This document shows positions 1 to 11,000 of a stretch of 64,000 bases of DNA, one piece after another (position 1 is the stretch's first letter; every line of letters begins with the position of its first letter). A program made the translations under genes and the position numbers. This DNA comes from Populus alba. Its lineage: Eukaryota > Streptophyta > Magnoliopsida > Malpighiales > Salicaceae. Under the pieces are notes generated by a model, which searched no databases, was not told where the DNA came from, and saw only the letters and a program-made list of their open reading frames with translations. The stretch lies in contig NC_133294.1 in the NCBI RefSeq assembly GCF_005239225.2, forward strand, positions 4,030,001 to 4,094,000, given 5' to 3'.

Positions 1-156
1 ATCAATCGCAGAGGCCTTAGATGAAGGTACTTCTCGAAATGCAACCTGATATATCTTAAGAAGCTACTGCCTCATGTCCAAATCAACTGAATACTGCTTT
101 TTCTTCAACCAAATTTCAGTTTTAACCTCAATTTTTACTCTTCTCTGCTGTTTCAG

Positions 157-740
157 ACTGGCTTTCTTGGGCTTTGGGGGGCAAAAGTGGATGCAATTGA
201 TCATCATGTGTCGGAAATTGAGAAACTGTCAAAAGAAGTCCCTATCTTCATTTTCTTATCTAAATTCCATAATGATTCAAAAACTTTGAGCCACTTAATA
301 ATAGTTATTTTTAACTTGTAAGGATTTTCTTATGTGGTGCTCCATCATCAGGTAAGGATTCCATCCTTTTGGTCTGTTACAGAGTCATATATAAAACTAT
401 TTTTAAGACCTCACATAGGTTAATCTGTCATGGTAACAATGCTTTAATAACCAAGCGCTCAAGATTTTGAATCTCACCATCTCAATTTGTACTTATGGAG
501 ATCATAAATGTTTACAACCAAGAGTATGAAAGTGGCCCCGCGTTCTGGCCTTCTGTCCATGGGCGTGTTATTACTGCACTAGAAATCTCACAGCTGCTTA
601 TGATGGAACTGTTGAGTACAAAGCAAGCTTCCCAGTCAACACCATTTTCCATTGCTCTTCCTGTACTCACTGGATGATTCCATATCTTCTGCAACATCCG
701 CTACAGATCTGATCTGCATTTGTCGCATATCCATTGCAGG
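157..740 (+). pseudogene. OSCA/CSC1-like (DUF221) channel pseudogene fragment
   Basis: Two separated pieces read as CSC1/ERD4-type hyperosmolality-gated cation channel. After a plausible acceptor (tgctgtttcag), 157 onward encodes TGFLGLWGAKVDAID, the conserved cytosolic-loop motif of the family. From about 495 the reading INVYNQEYESGPAFWP, then VHGRVITALEISQLL, matches the segment near the last membrane helices. The several hundred residues normally between them are missing; only about 200 bp of unrelated sequence separates the pieces. After VLTG a stop interrupts the frame, although the following bases still resemble the family's next residues (WFH...). This is therefore a deleted, frameshifted relic. 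The family assignment is from memory of the conserved motifs. The window starts close to it, so more of the relic may lie to the left. Confidence 0.75.
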
Positions 741-1887
741 TTTTTGACTGTTTGCATGTAGCAGAGTTGATGCTTTTCTTGTCAGTTCAAGTATTGATTT
801 ATTCTGTAAATCCCCTTTTAGTTTCCATTGATTTTCCTGCATAATGCTCATCATTTCTTATATCCATCTGAAATTATTATAGGAGATGTCAAGGTAGAAT
901 TACCTATTGCTAGCATTTGACACACGAAAAAAAAGGTTGTGCGTGTCTATAACTAGTTGTAGACAATTGATTCTGTCATGATGCTTGTCAAATAATCTTG
1001 CAGAATCGCAGAAGGATCCATATAACCTCTCCCAACTAGTCCAGGATTAAGGCTTTACTGTTGTTGATGAAATTCAAGCATTTATGCACTAATGAGGAGA
1101 TGATTCGGGTCAAAACAAAATGAGTCAAATGCTGCAGAATACTAATGCTGTCTTGGGTTGGTCCAACAAACTATTAATTTAATTAAGTTAATCAAGTCAT
1201 GTAATATGAGGAAAATTTAATGATGATGAATAATTAGTGATATCATGTTAATTATTTTGTAAGTCCAAAAGAAATAAACACAAAAAATAAAATAAAAAAT
1301 AAAATTTATGATCCAATAAAAGTAATAAGAATATCTCCATCTAAGATTTTTTTTTTCTCTCTGATCTTGTATATGTTTTCTAAAAAAAATAAACCTAAAA
1401 AATAATTAATAGAATATCACTAATTATTTTTTAAGCAATATAAATTTGTTTATAATCCATCTAGTTTTTCTTTTCTTTTCTTTTTTCAACAATGTATTCC
1501 AATAAACTAAAAACAAGATAGGTTTAGTGGTTTAAATATTTTTTTTTATTTTTTAAAAAATTACAAAAAGAAAAGATATTTGATTTATAAATTATAATAA
1601 AAAATATATTTTAAATTTATTATAGATTAAATAGATTAATCCATATTAATTTAAATCAATCAAATCGTTTTATTTTTTAAGTTAAAATAATATTATTTTA
1701 ATTTTTAAAAAAAATAAACTGAATTTTAATAAAATTAAAAATATCAATTTATCGCCACAAAGCTTCAATTCAATTGAGGTTAACTCTCATGTTTTTTATA
1801 CTTAGTCAAGCCATGGTATGATCATGTCTTGAATTAATTAATGAGGCGAAGTCAAATTTAATAACAGCTGAAAGATAAATGTTACAT

Positions 1888-2090
1888 TAGGTTTAGTTTG
1901 TTTTTATGCGTTTTAAAAAAAAAATTAAATTTTTTTATTTTTTTATTTTAAATTAATATATATTTTTAGTATTTTTAAATTATTTTAATGTATTAATATC
2001 TATCAAAAATAATTTTTTAAAAATAAAAAATATTATTTTTAAATATTTTTAAATAAAAAATATATTTTAAAAAACAAGATAATAACTTTT
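1888..2090 (-). repeat. Degenerate MITE-like relic
   Basis: The core (about 1970-2050) reads, on the minus strand, like the A/T-rich centre of the MITE copies at 26518, 60905 and 61119: a stretch resembling 'ttttgatatcagcacatcaa' flanked by poly-A/T runs. Terminal repeats are no longer clear. The copy is old, and its ends are approximate. Confidence 0.4.
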
Positions 2091-3281
2091 TAAAAAATCC
2101 CCGATTTTTGTGCAAGGATTTCTTAGGAAACTGGATGCCATCTGTATAAAAAGTAAAAACAGCTTCAGTTGTGTGTCTTGATGTGACTTAACCCAGGTTT
2201 CCACGTATCTAAAGGTTCCAATTTACAAGCAATAATTCCTTGACACGCAAGGTTTTGTTTTAATTCCTAAGATCAAGGAATATTAATATTAATTAATTAT
2301 AACCATTTAATATTGTTTTATAAATTAAATACACCTTTAATGTTTCCTTAATAGAATCCATTTAAATATTGGGATCTCTGTAGATTTGGCAATATTGGAG
2401 GGATCCTTTCCTTTTTATAGAAATAATAAGTATTTAAATCGCTTTCTAATTATTATTTTTTCTTATCAAATGTTTTAATACTTAACCTTACTATGATCTA
2501 AAAATTTAACGTAAATGATAAGCATGTCCTCTTTATGTTTCGATTTTAATTTTAAAAAAATTATATTTTTGTTTTAAATACATACATCAATTCTTGAAGA
2601 AGAAGAAAAGAGAGTTGAAAATAATAAATTCAGTTAAAGTAACACCATACCATCATTAAATATAGTGCCCCACAACAACTTATAAAATTAATATATACCT
2701 AAACTGTCTGAATGTTAAATTAATGCCTTTGATGAACACTGACATGTAGAGATGGTGTAGATGCCCACTCTCCTTTTGCCTCATCTCTCACCAAAAACAA
2801 AATAATAATAATAAAAATAAAAATCTATCTATCTTTTAGCCTACATTTTTGTAAAAATCTTTGTTTTAGCAATGCTGTTCTTACCTCCTATGATCCAACC
2901 AACCAAGAAAAAGCTTCCCTGTTATATGTTGGGTTTGAAAATATGTTGACTTTTTTTTAAAAAAAAAAAAATACAATACCCTTTAAATATGAACCATATC
3001 TTTAAAAGCTATAAAAATATATTTTTTATTTAAAAAAAAACACGAGTTAGCTTCCATCCAAACACATATTATCATCGGACATCAATATATTATGGAGTTG
3101 ATTTATTATTTTAGTAATTTATTTTAGTCATATAATTCATACCAATAAATACATGCTTTTGATATTAGATTGATAAGATAAGTAATCAAGTTGATTTATT
3201 ATTTTAGCAATGTTGTTTTTGCTTCATAAAAATTTTAAAAAATGAAGATATAAACAATTAAATAGATAAAATAAAAATTGG

Positions 3282-3286
<5 letters not shown>

Positions 3287-3332
<46 letters not shown>
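3287..3332. repeat. (AT)n microsatellite
   Basis: About 23 uninterrupted TA/AT dinucleotides in intergenic DNA upstream of the JmjC gene. Such tracts usually vary in length between individuals. Confidence 0.95.
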
Positions 3333-3336
<4 letters not shown>

Positions 3337-4319
3337 CAAACCCTTAATTTTCCATCACCTTCACCTTCCATTTACATGGCTATGCTTAGCCTAATATAAC
3401 AATCCAAACAACAGAAGGAAAATCTAATGCCTTATTAAGCTAAACTATCAAAAATCTTATCTGGTATACAAAGTTTTTAAACAGATTGGATTCATGAATT
3501 ATAAAAGTTAACTTGCATAAATTTAGATAAAATAAAATTATATTATTTTAAAATTTTGATTTTGACTAACTTGATTAGTTCATGGATAATGTCTTTTTTA
3601 TTTTATTACTCATAAATAATATATCGTTGAGCAACTTCAACACAGGAGTCAAATGAAAAGCCAAAACAAAAAAATTATACTTTTATTTATTATTTTTAAT
3701 TTTAACAACTTCAATGGGGTAGTTATATATATAGTAAAAATGCCTTTTTTTACTCTGAAATGTTATTTCTACACTTCAATATAGAACAACTAAAAACAAG
3801 AAAAGATATATATCTAGACCAACATTTCTTTTCTTTGTTTTTCTCTTTAAAAACAAAAATAAAAACCAGCAAATCTCAAAACCTTCGTGCCTCAACTTCA
3901 AAAATTAAAATTTTAATAATAACATATAAAATTGAAAATTAAAAATATTCATATAAATAAATTTAAAATTAACATTATATCATTTAACTTCCATGTTACT
4001 TCATTAATTTTATATTTTATTTTATAAATTACTCATATTAATTATATAATTAATAATATCATGATTATATTATATAGAAAATAATTAAATTAGTTATACA
4101 ATTATATTAAAATTAGTTTAATATAAAATATAATTAATTTTTTAAACCGTTTTTTACTATTGAAATGCATAAAAATTAAAAAAACTATATTTATATTATT
4201 TTAAAAATTATTTTTTTCAATTTAACTCTTTAATATACCATCTCCGAGATTATGTGAAACCAAAAAGGTAAAAACGAAATAAAAATAAAAAGACCAAAAC
4301 AACGAGCGTTAGAGAATCA

Positions 4320-4556
4320 GTCCCTTTGTTTTGAAGGGAATTTGCATCTGTTTCGTCTTCTTTTCTTCTTCAATATCAACAAAAACAAAATCTTTATTAC
4401 ATTGTTTTCCTCTTCTATCAAACACTCCATTATACACCCGAAGACTCATTCACCTAACCATAAAGTCATCAGCTTTTTCATTTTTTTTCTCCATACAGAA
4501 TAAAGAAATACAGAATCTGATTCTCTTTGGTTTTAGTTTTTTTACTTGATGATCAG
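4320..4556 (+). other. Probable non-coding 5' UTR exon of the JmjC gene
   Basis: The sequence ends in GATGATCAG followed by a good donor (gttagt). The matching acceptor gtttgcag ends at 5058, nine bases before the ATG at 5068. The intron between is T-rich and about 500 bp long, as is common for plant leader introns. The upstream end of the exon is a guess. The open frame across this stretch begins with TTG, not ATG, so I do not call an upstream ORF. Confidence 0.45.
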
Positions 4557-5067
4557 GTTAGTTTCAAAATTCTGTCTTTTTTTTGTGTTTGAATGGTTGG
4601 TCTTCTGCTGATCTTGGTATTGGATATATAACTTTTTTCTGTGGTTTTGATTGGATTACAATGGTGGGTTTTGATTGGATTTCTGTATGCTTATGCAATT
4701 CTGTGTTTCTATGATTTCAATTTTGTTTTTCTGTTTATGGGGTTTTGTTTTTTATGCTGTTTTAGATGACTTGACTCCAAGTCAAGTCAATGCAGACCTT
4801 TTTTCTCTGTTTTATTTAGCCTATCTGTTACTGTAAATTTGGTTCAGTTTTTTTTTTTTTTTTTTTTTTCAGTTTCGGTTGGTTTTTGTGTGTATAATGA
4901 GAAAAGAAAGAGAATTTTGTTGATTTTGTAATGTGGGGATTGTTTTCTTTTGATGGGGTTTTTGTTTTATGTAAACAACAGAGCTGGAAAGTTTAGATTT
5001 TTTACTCTAGTGCTTTGGCTGAAGAGTGATGGTTTTGTGTGTTTGATTTTGTTTGCAGTGACAGACA

Positions 5068-8000
5068 ATGGCTGCTATGATTGCTAAGTCTAGGATTAAT
5101 CGGGATGATGATAATAAAATTAGGAGATTTCAAGGGGCTTCCTTGAATTTTTCACTGCATGAAACAAGGGAAAGAGTTAAGAAGTCCCGCCAAAATAAGT
5201 TTAACGAGGTAGTAGCATCTAAGATGAGAAAGAAGATTTCGTGTAAGAACGTGGAAGTGATTCAATTGTCATCAGATAGTGATGATGATGACTGGTCTCC
5301 CCAAAGGAGAAAGAAAGCTCCGAATAGGAAACTTATATTAGCCCCGGAAAGTGAACTTTCAGAGAGTGATGAGGAGTGCTCACCTTGTGAAAGAAGGAAC
5401 GATTTGTCTGAGAAGATTAAGCCAGCCCCGGAGATTGAATTGTCGAAAAGTGATGACCAGTGGTTTCTTGGAGCAAGAAGGAAAGATTCATCTAAGAAAA
5501 CTAATCCAGCACCAGAGATTGAATTGTTGAAAAGTGATGATCATTGTTGTCTGGGAACAAGAAGGAAAGCTTCATCTAATAAAACTAAGCCAGCCTCAGA
5601 AATTGAATTAATGAAAAGTGATGATCAACAGTGTCTAGGAACAAGAAGCAAAGCTTCATCTAAGAAAATTACGTTAACCCCAGATGTTGGATTTTCAGGG
5701 AGTAATAGTGAGTTGCCTCCAACAAGAGTCAAAACATCATCTAAGAAAATCAATTCAACTTCAGAAATTGAGTTGTCAAATAGTAGTGATGAGTGGTCAC
5801 CTCGAGCGAGAAGAAAAACTTCATCTAAAAAAGTGAAGCCAGTTACGGAATCTGACTTTATGGAGAGTAATGGGTTTCCAAAGAGGCAGCAGAATGGTTT
5901 AAAAAAGCGTAGCAGAAGTAGCTCTGTAGGTGTAGGTTTTGATGTTGACTCGGAAGAGGATGTGTTGGAAGCAATTTTTCTTGTAAAAATGAGAGAGCGA
6001 AGAAGAACTAGGATTTCAATTACTGAGATGAATGAGAGGAGTCTGAAGGAGGCTAGAGAAAAAAATATAGATTCTATGAATTCTTCTTTCTGTACTTCTT
6101 CTACAGAATCAGCTTCTTCTAGCTTATCAGTTTCAGTTTCAAAACATGATGGTTATAGCAATGGTGTGTCTGCAGCGAGAAATGTGAAGGTATTGTAACC
6201 CTTCCAATTTGTTTGGGTGCTGCATTAATTTTTATTTTCTGTTGCCATATCTGTGGGAGAGACTGGCCCCTTTTATCGTAGCTGAATGCTGCTAGTATTT
6301 CTTGCTTCAAACAGGCCAAAGGACAAGAAATCAAACTATGTCATCAGTGCATGAAAAAAGAAAGAAGAACTGTTGTTGTTTGTAAGAAATGTGAAAGAAT
6401 GTACTGCATACAGTGCATCAAGCAATGGTAAAGTTTCTGAAAACAATCATATTTTCCAACCTGATTAGTTTTAGATGGATGGAGAAGATATTCTTTTGTC
6501 TTTGACGTTTTGTTGTTTATAGGTATCCTGAGATGACAGAAGGTCAATTTGCGAATCAATGCCCATTTTGTTGTAAAAAATGCAATTGCAATGTGTGTTT
6601 GCACTCGAGTGGATTGATTAAGGTTGGTTGTATGTTCTTTTCCTCCTTGCTTTTGATCTGTGAAGATATTAAAAGGAGAAAAAAAAGAAGCAAAAGGCAT
6701 AATGTTAAATACTGGACATCTTGGCAACTGGAGTAATATTTTTTCAAAATTTCCTTTGGGTGTTTATTACTATTTTGTAAATAGTGCATGATATTTCTCA
6801 TCTCCAGACATCCAAAAGGAATATCACCAACCATGAAAAGGTTCGGCATCTGCATTATTTGATCAAGTCACTGCTTCCTTTTCTGGAACAAATCTGTGAT
6901 GAACAAACTGAAGAAGTTCAGATTCAGGCTGGTATTGGAGGTATCCTTTGTTTGCTATTGCAGAATTTGATTTGATCATATGATTTCTTCTGTTAAACTT
7001 TATTTTGCTGAAAAAAAATTGATGTGCTTATGGCAACCAGATTTCCCTGTTGATATAGCTGAGAACTTTTGCTATAGCAATGAGCGTGTTTATTGGTAAG
7101 AATCTTCTCTCCACTGAACAGGTTATTACCATCTGATTTCATTCTTTCGAATTAAAGCTCATTTACTGCATTTCTCTTGGGGATTGTTGGGCAGCAACTA
7201 CTGTGCCACTTCCATTGTTGACTTCCATCGCAGCTGTCGAAAATGTGCTTATGAACTGTGCCTCAGTTGTTGTCGAGAAATTCGTAAGGGAAGCCTTTCA
7301 AGTCGTGCTGAAAATTGTTTTCGGTATGTGGATAGAGGCTTTGATTATATGCATGGTGGAGATCCACTGCCTTGTCAATACCAAAATCCTTATGACCACA
7401 GTGAGTCTCTGGTTCTACCATGGAATGCCAGTGAAGATGGGAGCATTTCTTGCCCTCCACAAGAATTGGGTGGTTGTGGTGATTGTTTATTGGAGCTAAA
7501 GCGTATCCTTCCACTGGGATGGGTTGCGGAGTTGAAAAAAAAAGGCAGAAGAATTATTGGGAATCTGTGATACTGAACAGGCAAGTTTGACGTGCAAGTG
7601 TAATGAAGCAGGGGAAGGGGTGTTGAGAAGAGCAGCTTTTAGGGAAGGATCTGAGGACAATTACTTGTACTGTCCTGCTTCAAAGGATATTCTTGAGTAT
7701 GGAGAACTTTTTCACTTCCAAAAGCACTGGGTTAAAGGTGAGCCAGTTATAGTTTGTGATGTTCTCGAGCAGACAACTCGTTTGAGCTGGGAGCCAAAGG
7801 TCATGTGGCGTGCATTATGTGAAAATGTGGATTCACATATTAGTTCAAAAATGTCTGAAGTGAAGGCTATTGATTGTCTGGCTTGTTGCGAGGTTCAGCT
7901 CCAATATCCTTCCTTGCAGTTATTTTTCAGCCACAAACATTTATCAAAGCCATTTGCATGATGAGCAAAATCACCTGTTTTGCTTTACAAGCGCTGGAAA

Positions 8001-11000
8001 AGAAATAATGTTTTACATATACTTTCTGAATTTCTTGCACTAAACTTGTTATATTTTACTTTTACTTTTACTCTTACTCACAGAACACTGAATTTGTAAA
8101 AATATTCAGGTGGAGATCAATACCCGGCAGTTTTTTAAAGGCTACACGGAAGGGAGAACATATCGTAACTTTTGGCCTGAAATGCTTAAGCTCAAGGACT
8201 GGCCTCCATCTGATAAATTCGAAAATCTTTTGCCACGCCACTGTGACGAGTTTAACAGTGCACTGCCATTTCAAGAATACAGTGATCCAAATGCTGGAAT
8301 CCTTAATGTTGCTGTGAAGTTTCCAGCAGATCACCTGAAACCAGATTTGGGTCCAAAAACTTACATTGCATATGGTGCAAGAGAAGAGCTTGGAAGAGGG
8401 GACTCAGTGACCAAGCTTCACTGTGACATGTCAGATGCGGTATGTCTGATAGATCTAACACTTTATTTTGTGTAGTAAAAGATGGTTATTTGAATGACGA
8501 GCTATTCCTTTTTCCAAAAATGGCTATTTATCTAAGCTCAAATTTCTATTAACTATTTACATCTTGATGTCCCATAATGAATTTAAGTGAACTCTCACCT
8601 TTCCAAGCAAAGTTGTTCTCTGGCATATAAATCATGGGGATTCATAGGTTTGTTACTTCAGATTATTTTATATTCCTTTCAATTTAGGATGAGAGAACAG
8701 AATTTGCCTTTTGGTTGGATGATGTGCTGTTTGCTTGGGAGTATCAGGTTCTTTATTGGGCAAAGAAACCAGATGGTCCAGGCATTTGACTTTTGCCTGC
8801 ATCAAGTGACAAGTCACGTGTAACTTTATGGAAATGTTGTGCTTGGAATTGCACTTCTGTGATGATGTCTCAAATGTCTATCATCAAACGAAAATACACG
8901 CTTTCAATTTTCATAGCAACATCCTCTGAATTTCTGGTCCAAATTTGCACAATGAGCAAGCTTTGATCTCTTAAGCTGCTTAGCATTCATTAGGCCAGAG
9001 CTTTGAATGCCTTGATTGTTCATAATACATCATTTGTTCCTGTTGATTTCTTGTTAACGCAACCATACCTTCTTTTTTCTAAACAGAGGAAAATTTGGTC
9101 TCTGATGTAGGTAAATATTTTGACACATACTGCTGAAGTAGCATTAAGTGAAGAACAATGCTCCGCCATTGAGCTGTTGAAAATGAAGCACAGGGCTCAG
9201 GATGAGAAAGAATATTTAGAACAAGACAAGGTAGACAATCCTCACATTGAACCTGATCAGGGAAATGATATTTTGAAAGAAGAGATGCATGTCTCAGAAA
9301 TTAGAGAGCCACAGAAGCCTGCCTCTGAAATTAATGAAAAACTTGAGAACACTGAAGATGTGTTAAGAGGAGCTACACTTTCTGGTTTGCCCTCGGAAGT
9401 GGAGACTATGGACAAAGCAGGTGGCGCCGCCTTGTGGGACATTTTCAGAAGGGAGGATGTTCCCAAGTTAGAGGAATATTTGAGAAAGCACCACAGAGAA
9501 TTCAGGCACAATTACTGTGCCCCTGTAGAACAGGTAAATTTCCTTGGTTTGTTTTTTCTTTTAGCCTAGTTCTTTGTCACTAGTACTGAAAATTAGCTGG
9601 TTATGATTAGGTCGTTCATCCAATTCATGACCAATGTTTCTATTTAACTGTGGAGCATAAAAGGAAACTGAAGGAGGAATTCGGTGAGTATCCTAATGCA
9701 TTGGTTTTATCTGCTTTCAACATTTTGAGTCCAATATATGCTGTTTTGGTTGTTAATTACTTTGATTTGCTTCTACACTAGGAGTTGAAGCCTGGACATT
9801 TGAACAAAGTGTTGGAGAGGCTGTATTTATACCTGCTGGATGCCCACACCAAGTAAGGAATCTACAGGTAAGTCGGAGACTTTTTTTTCCATTCTTAAAA
9901 TGCATAAAGATTTCGTAATTTGGTCATGTTAAACTAATTTGTCTGTTCTTTTTGTACAAAGGAAAAGTGCTTTCTCGTAGAAAGCACAACATGAATGATG
10001 ACACAAAGTAATCATCCCATTGAATTGTGGCTCCACCCTTGTAGGTCCCACAAATCAAAGTCTGATAATTCTGTGCCATGATTCATGAAGCAAAACTCAT
10101 GCTGTATTGCATGGCTCATCTAAAAATATTCTGGAGTTTGCATGATAATGTCTATCTAACAATGAAAGGATCAGGAAATTTCCCATCCCCCCCAATCGAT
10201 AATAGCCTTTCACAACTAATGGCAATAATGGTTATCTAGCCTAGTATAGACACAATTTCGTCTTCATTAATTTTTTTTTCAGAAATAATTTTTTACTAAA
10301 AAAAAAAAAGGAATACACAAATAGTCTTTGAAATTGTTAGTAAACTTTTTTGTTGTTTTTTCCTCTCTTCTAAACAACAACCAAGAGCACTTGTGTTTTC
10401 TTCAAACCTTTATCATTCAAAATTTGTCCCAGTGAGTTGCCTCAACTTTTAGCTTGTTTTCAAAAACATTTAGGAAAACTAATGCTCTGTCTATGAAGAA
10501 TGCTTTCTTTCCTCTTGTTTTGTTCCAACATACGTTCATTATCAAAATGGCAAAGCATTAATTCTCTTATTTCCAGTTTTATTCCAAAAAAAAAATATCT
10601 ATTGCTGGAGTGTCTTCTTTCTTATTTACTCTCTCGAAAATCAAACTTCAACAAATTTTTCTACATATTTTAATGTGTTCTTAACATGGTGTGCATATTA
10701 AATACCTCACCCTTATAGTTTTTTGCCAAGTTGAATAGGATGCTCTTGGTAGGATAGAACAAAACTCTATCTAATCAACATCACCACAACAATAGAAAGA
10801 AAATCTCTCCGTCAAAATTTTCTTCTCGTCCGCTCTAAACTCTACTTTTAAATGATCCAATACTCATCCAGTCAAATTCTCTCTTTAGTTTGTCTTGAAA
10901 GAAAGTATCTTAGTTTGGAACCTTGCCTCCACTCAAGCATATTTGAATGTGTCCCCTTTTATGGTTCGTTTGTCTCGGTGGTTGAAACGGATTTCAACCA

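Larger units (their letters stand above)
741..4300. other. AT-rich intergenic region, no gene seen
   Basis: This is long A/T-rich sequence with many stops in all frames and no recognisable protein. It holds a MITE-like relic (1888-2090), an AT microsatellite (3287-3332) and simple A/T tracts. Short open frames here are not supported by any motif or splice structure. The right end, just before 4300, probably contains the promoter of the JmjC gene, but I see no convincing TATA box. Confidence 0.6.

Noticed and set aside
4331..4549. 72-codon open frame in the JmjC 5' leader (possible upstream ORF)
   Set aside because: It begins with TTG, not ATG, is Ser/Phe-rich and low in complexity, and has no family resemblance.
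8587..8823. Open stretch inside intron 7 of the JmjC gene, possible extra exon
   Set aside because: Flanking exons join in phase without it (DMSDA to [10 protein letters not shown]), and it has no recognisable domain. The reading resembles chance coding.
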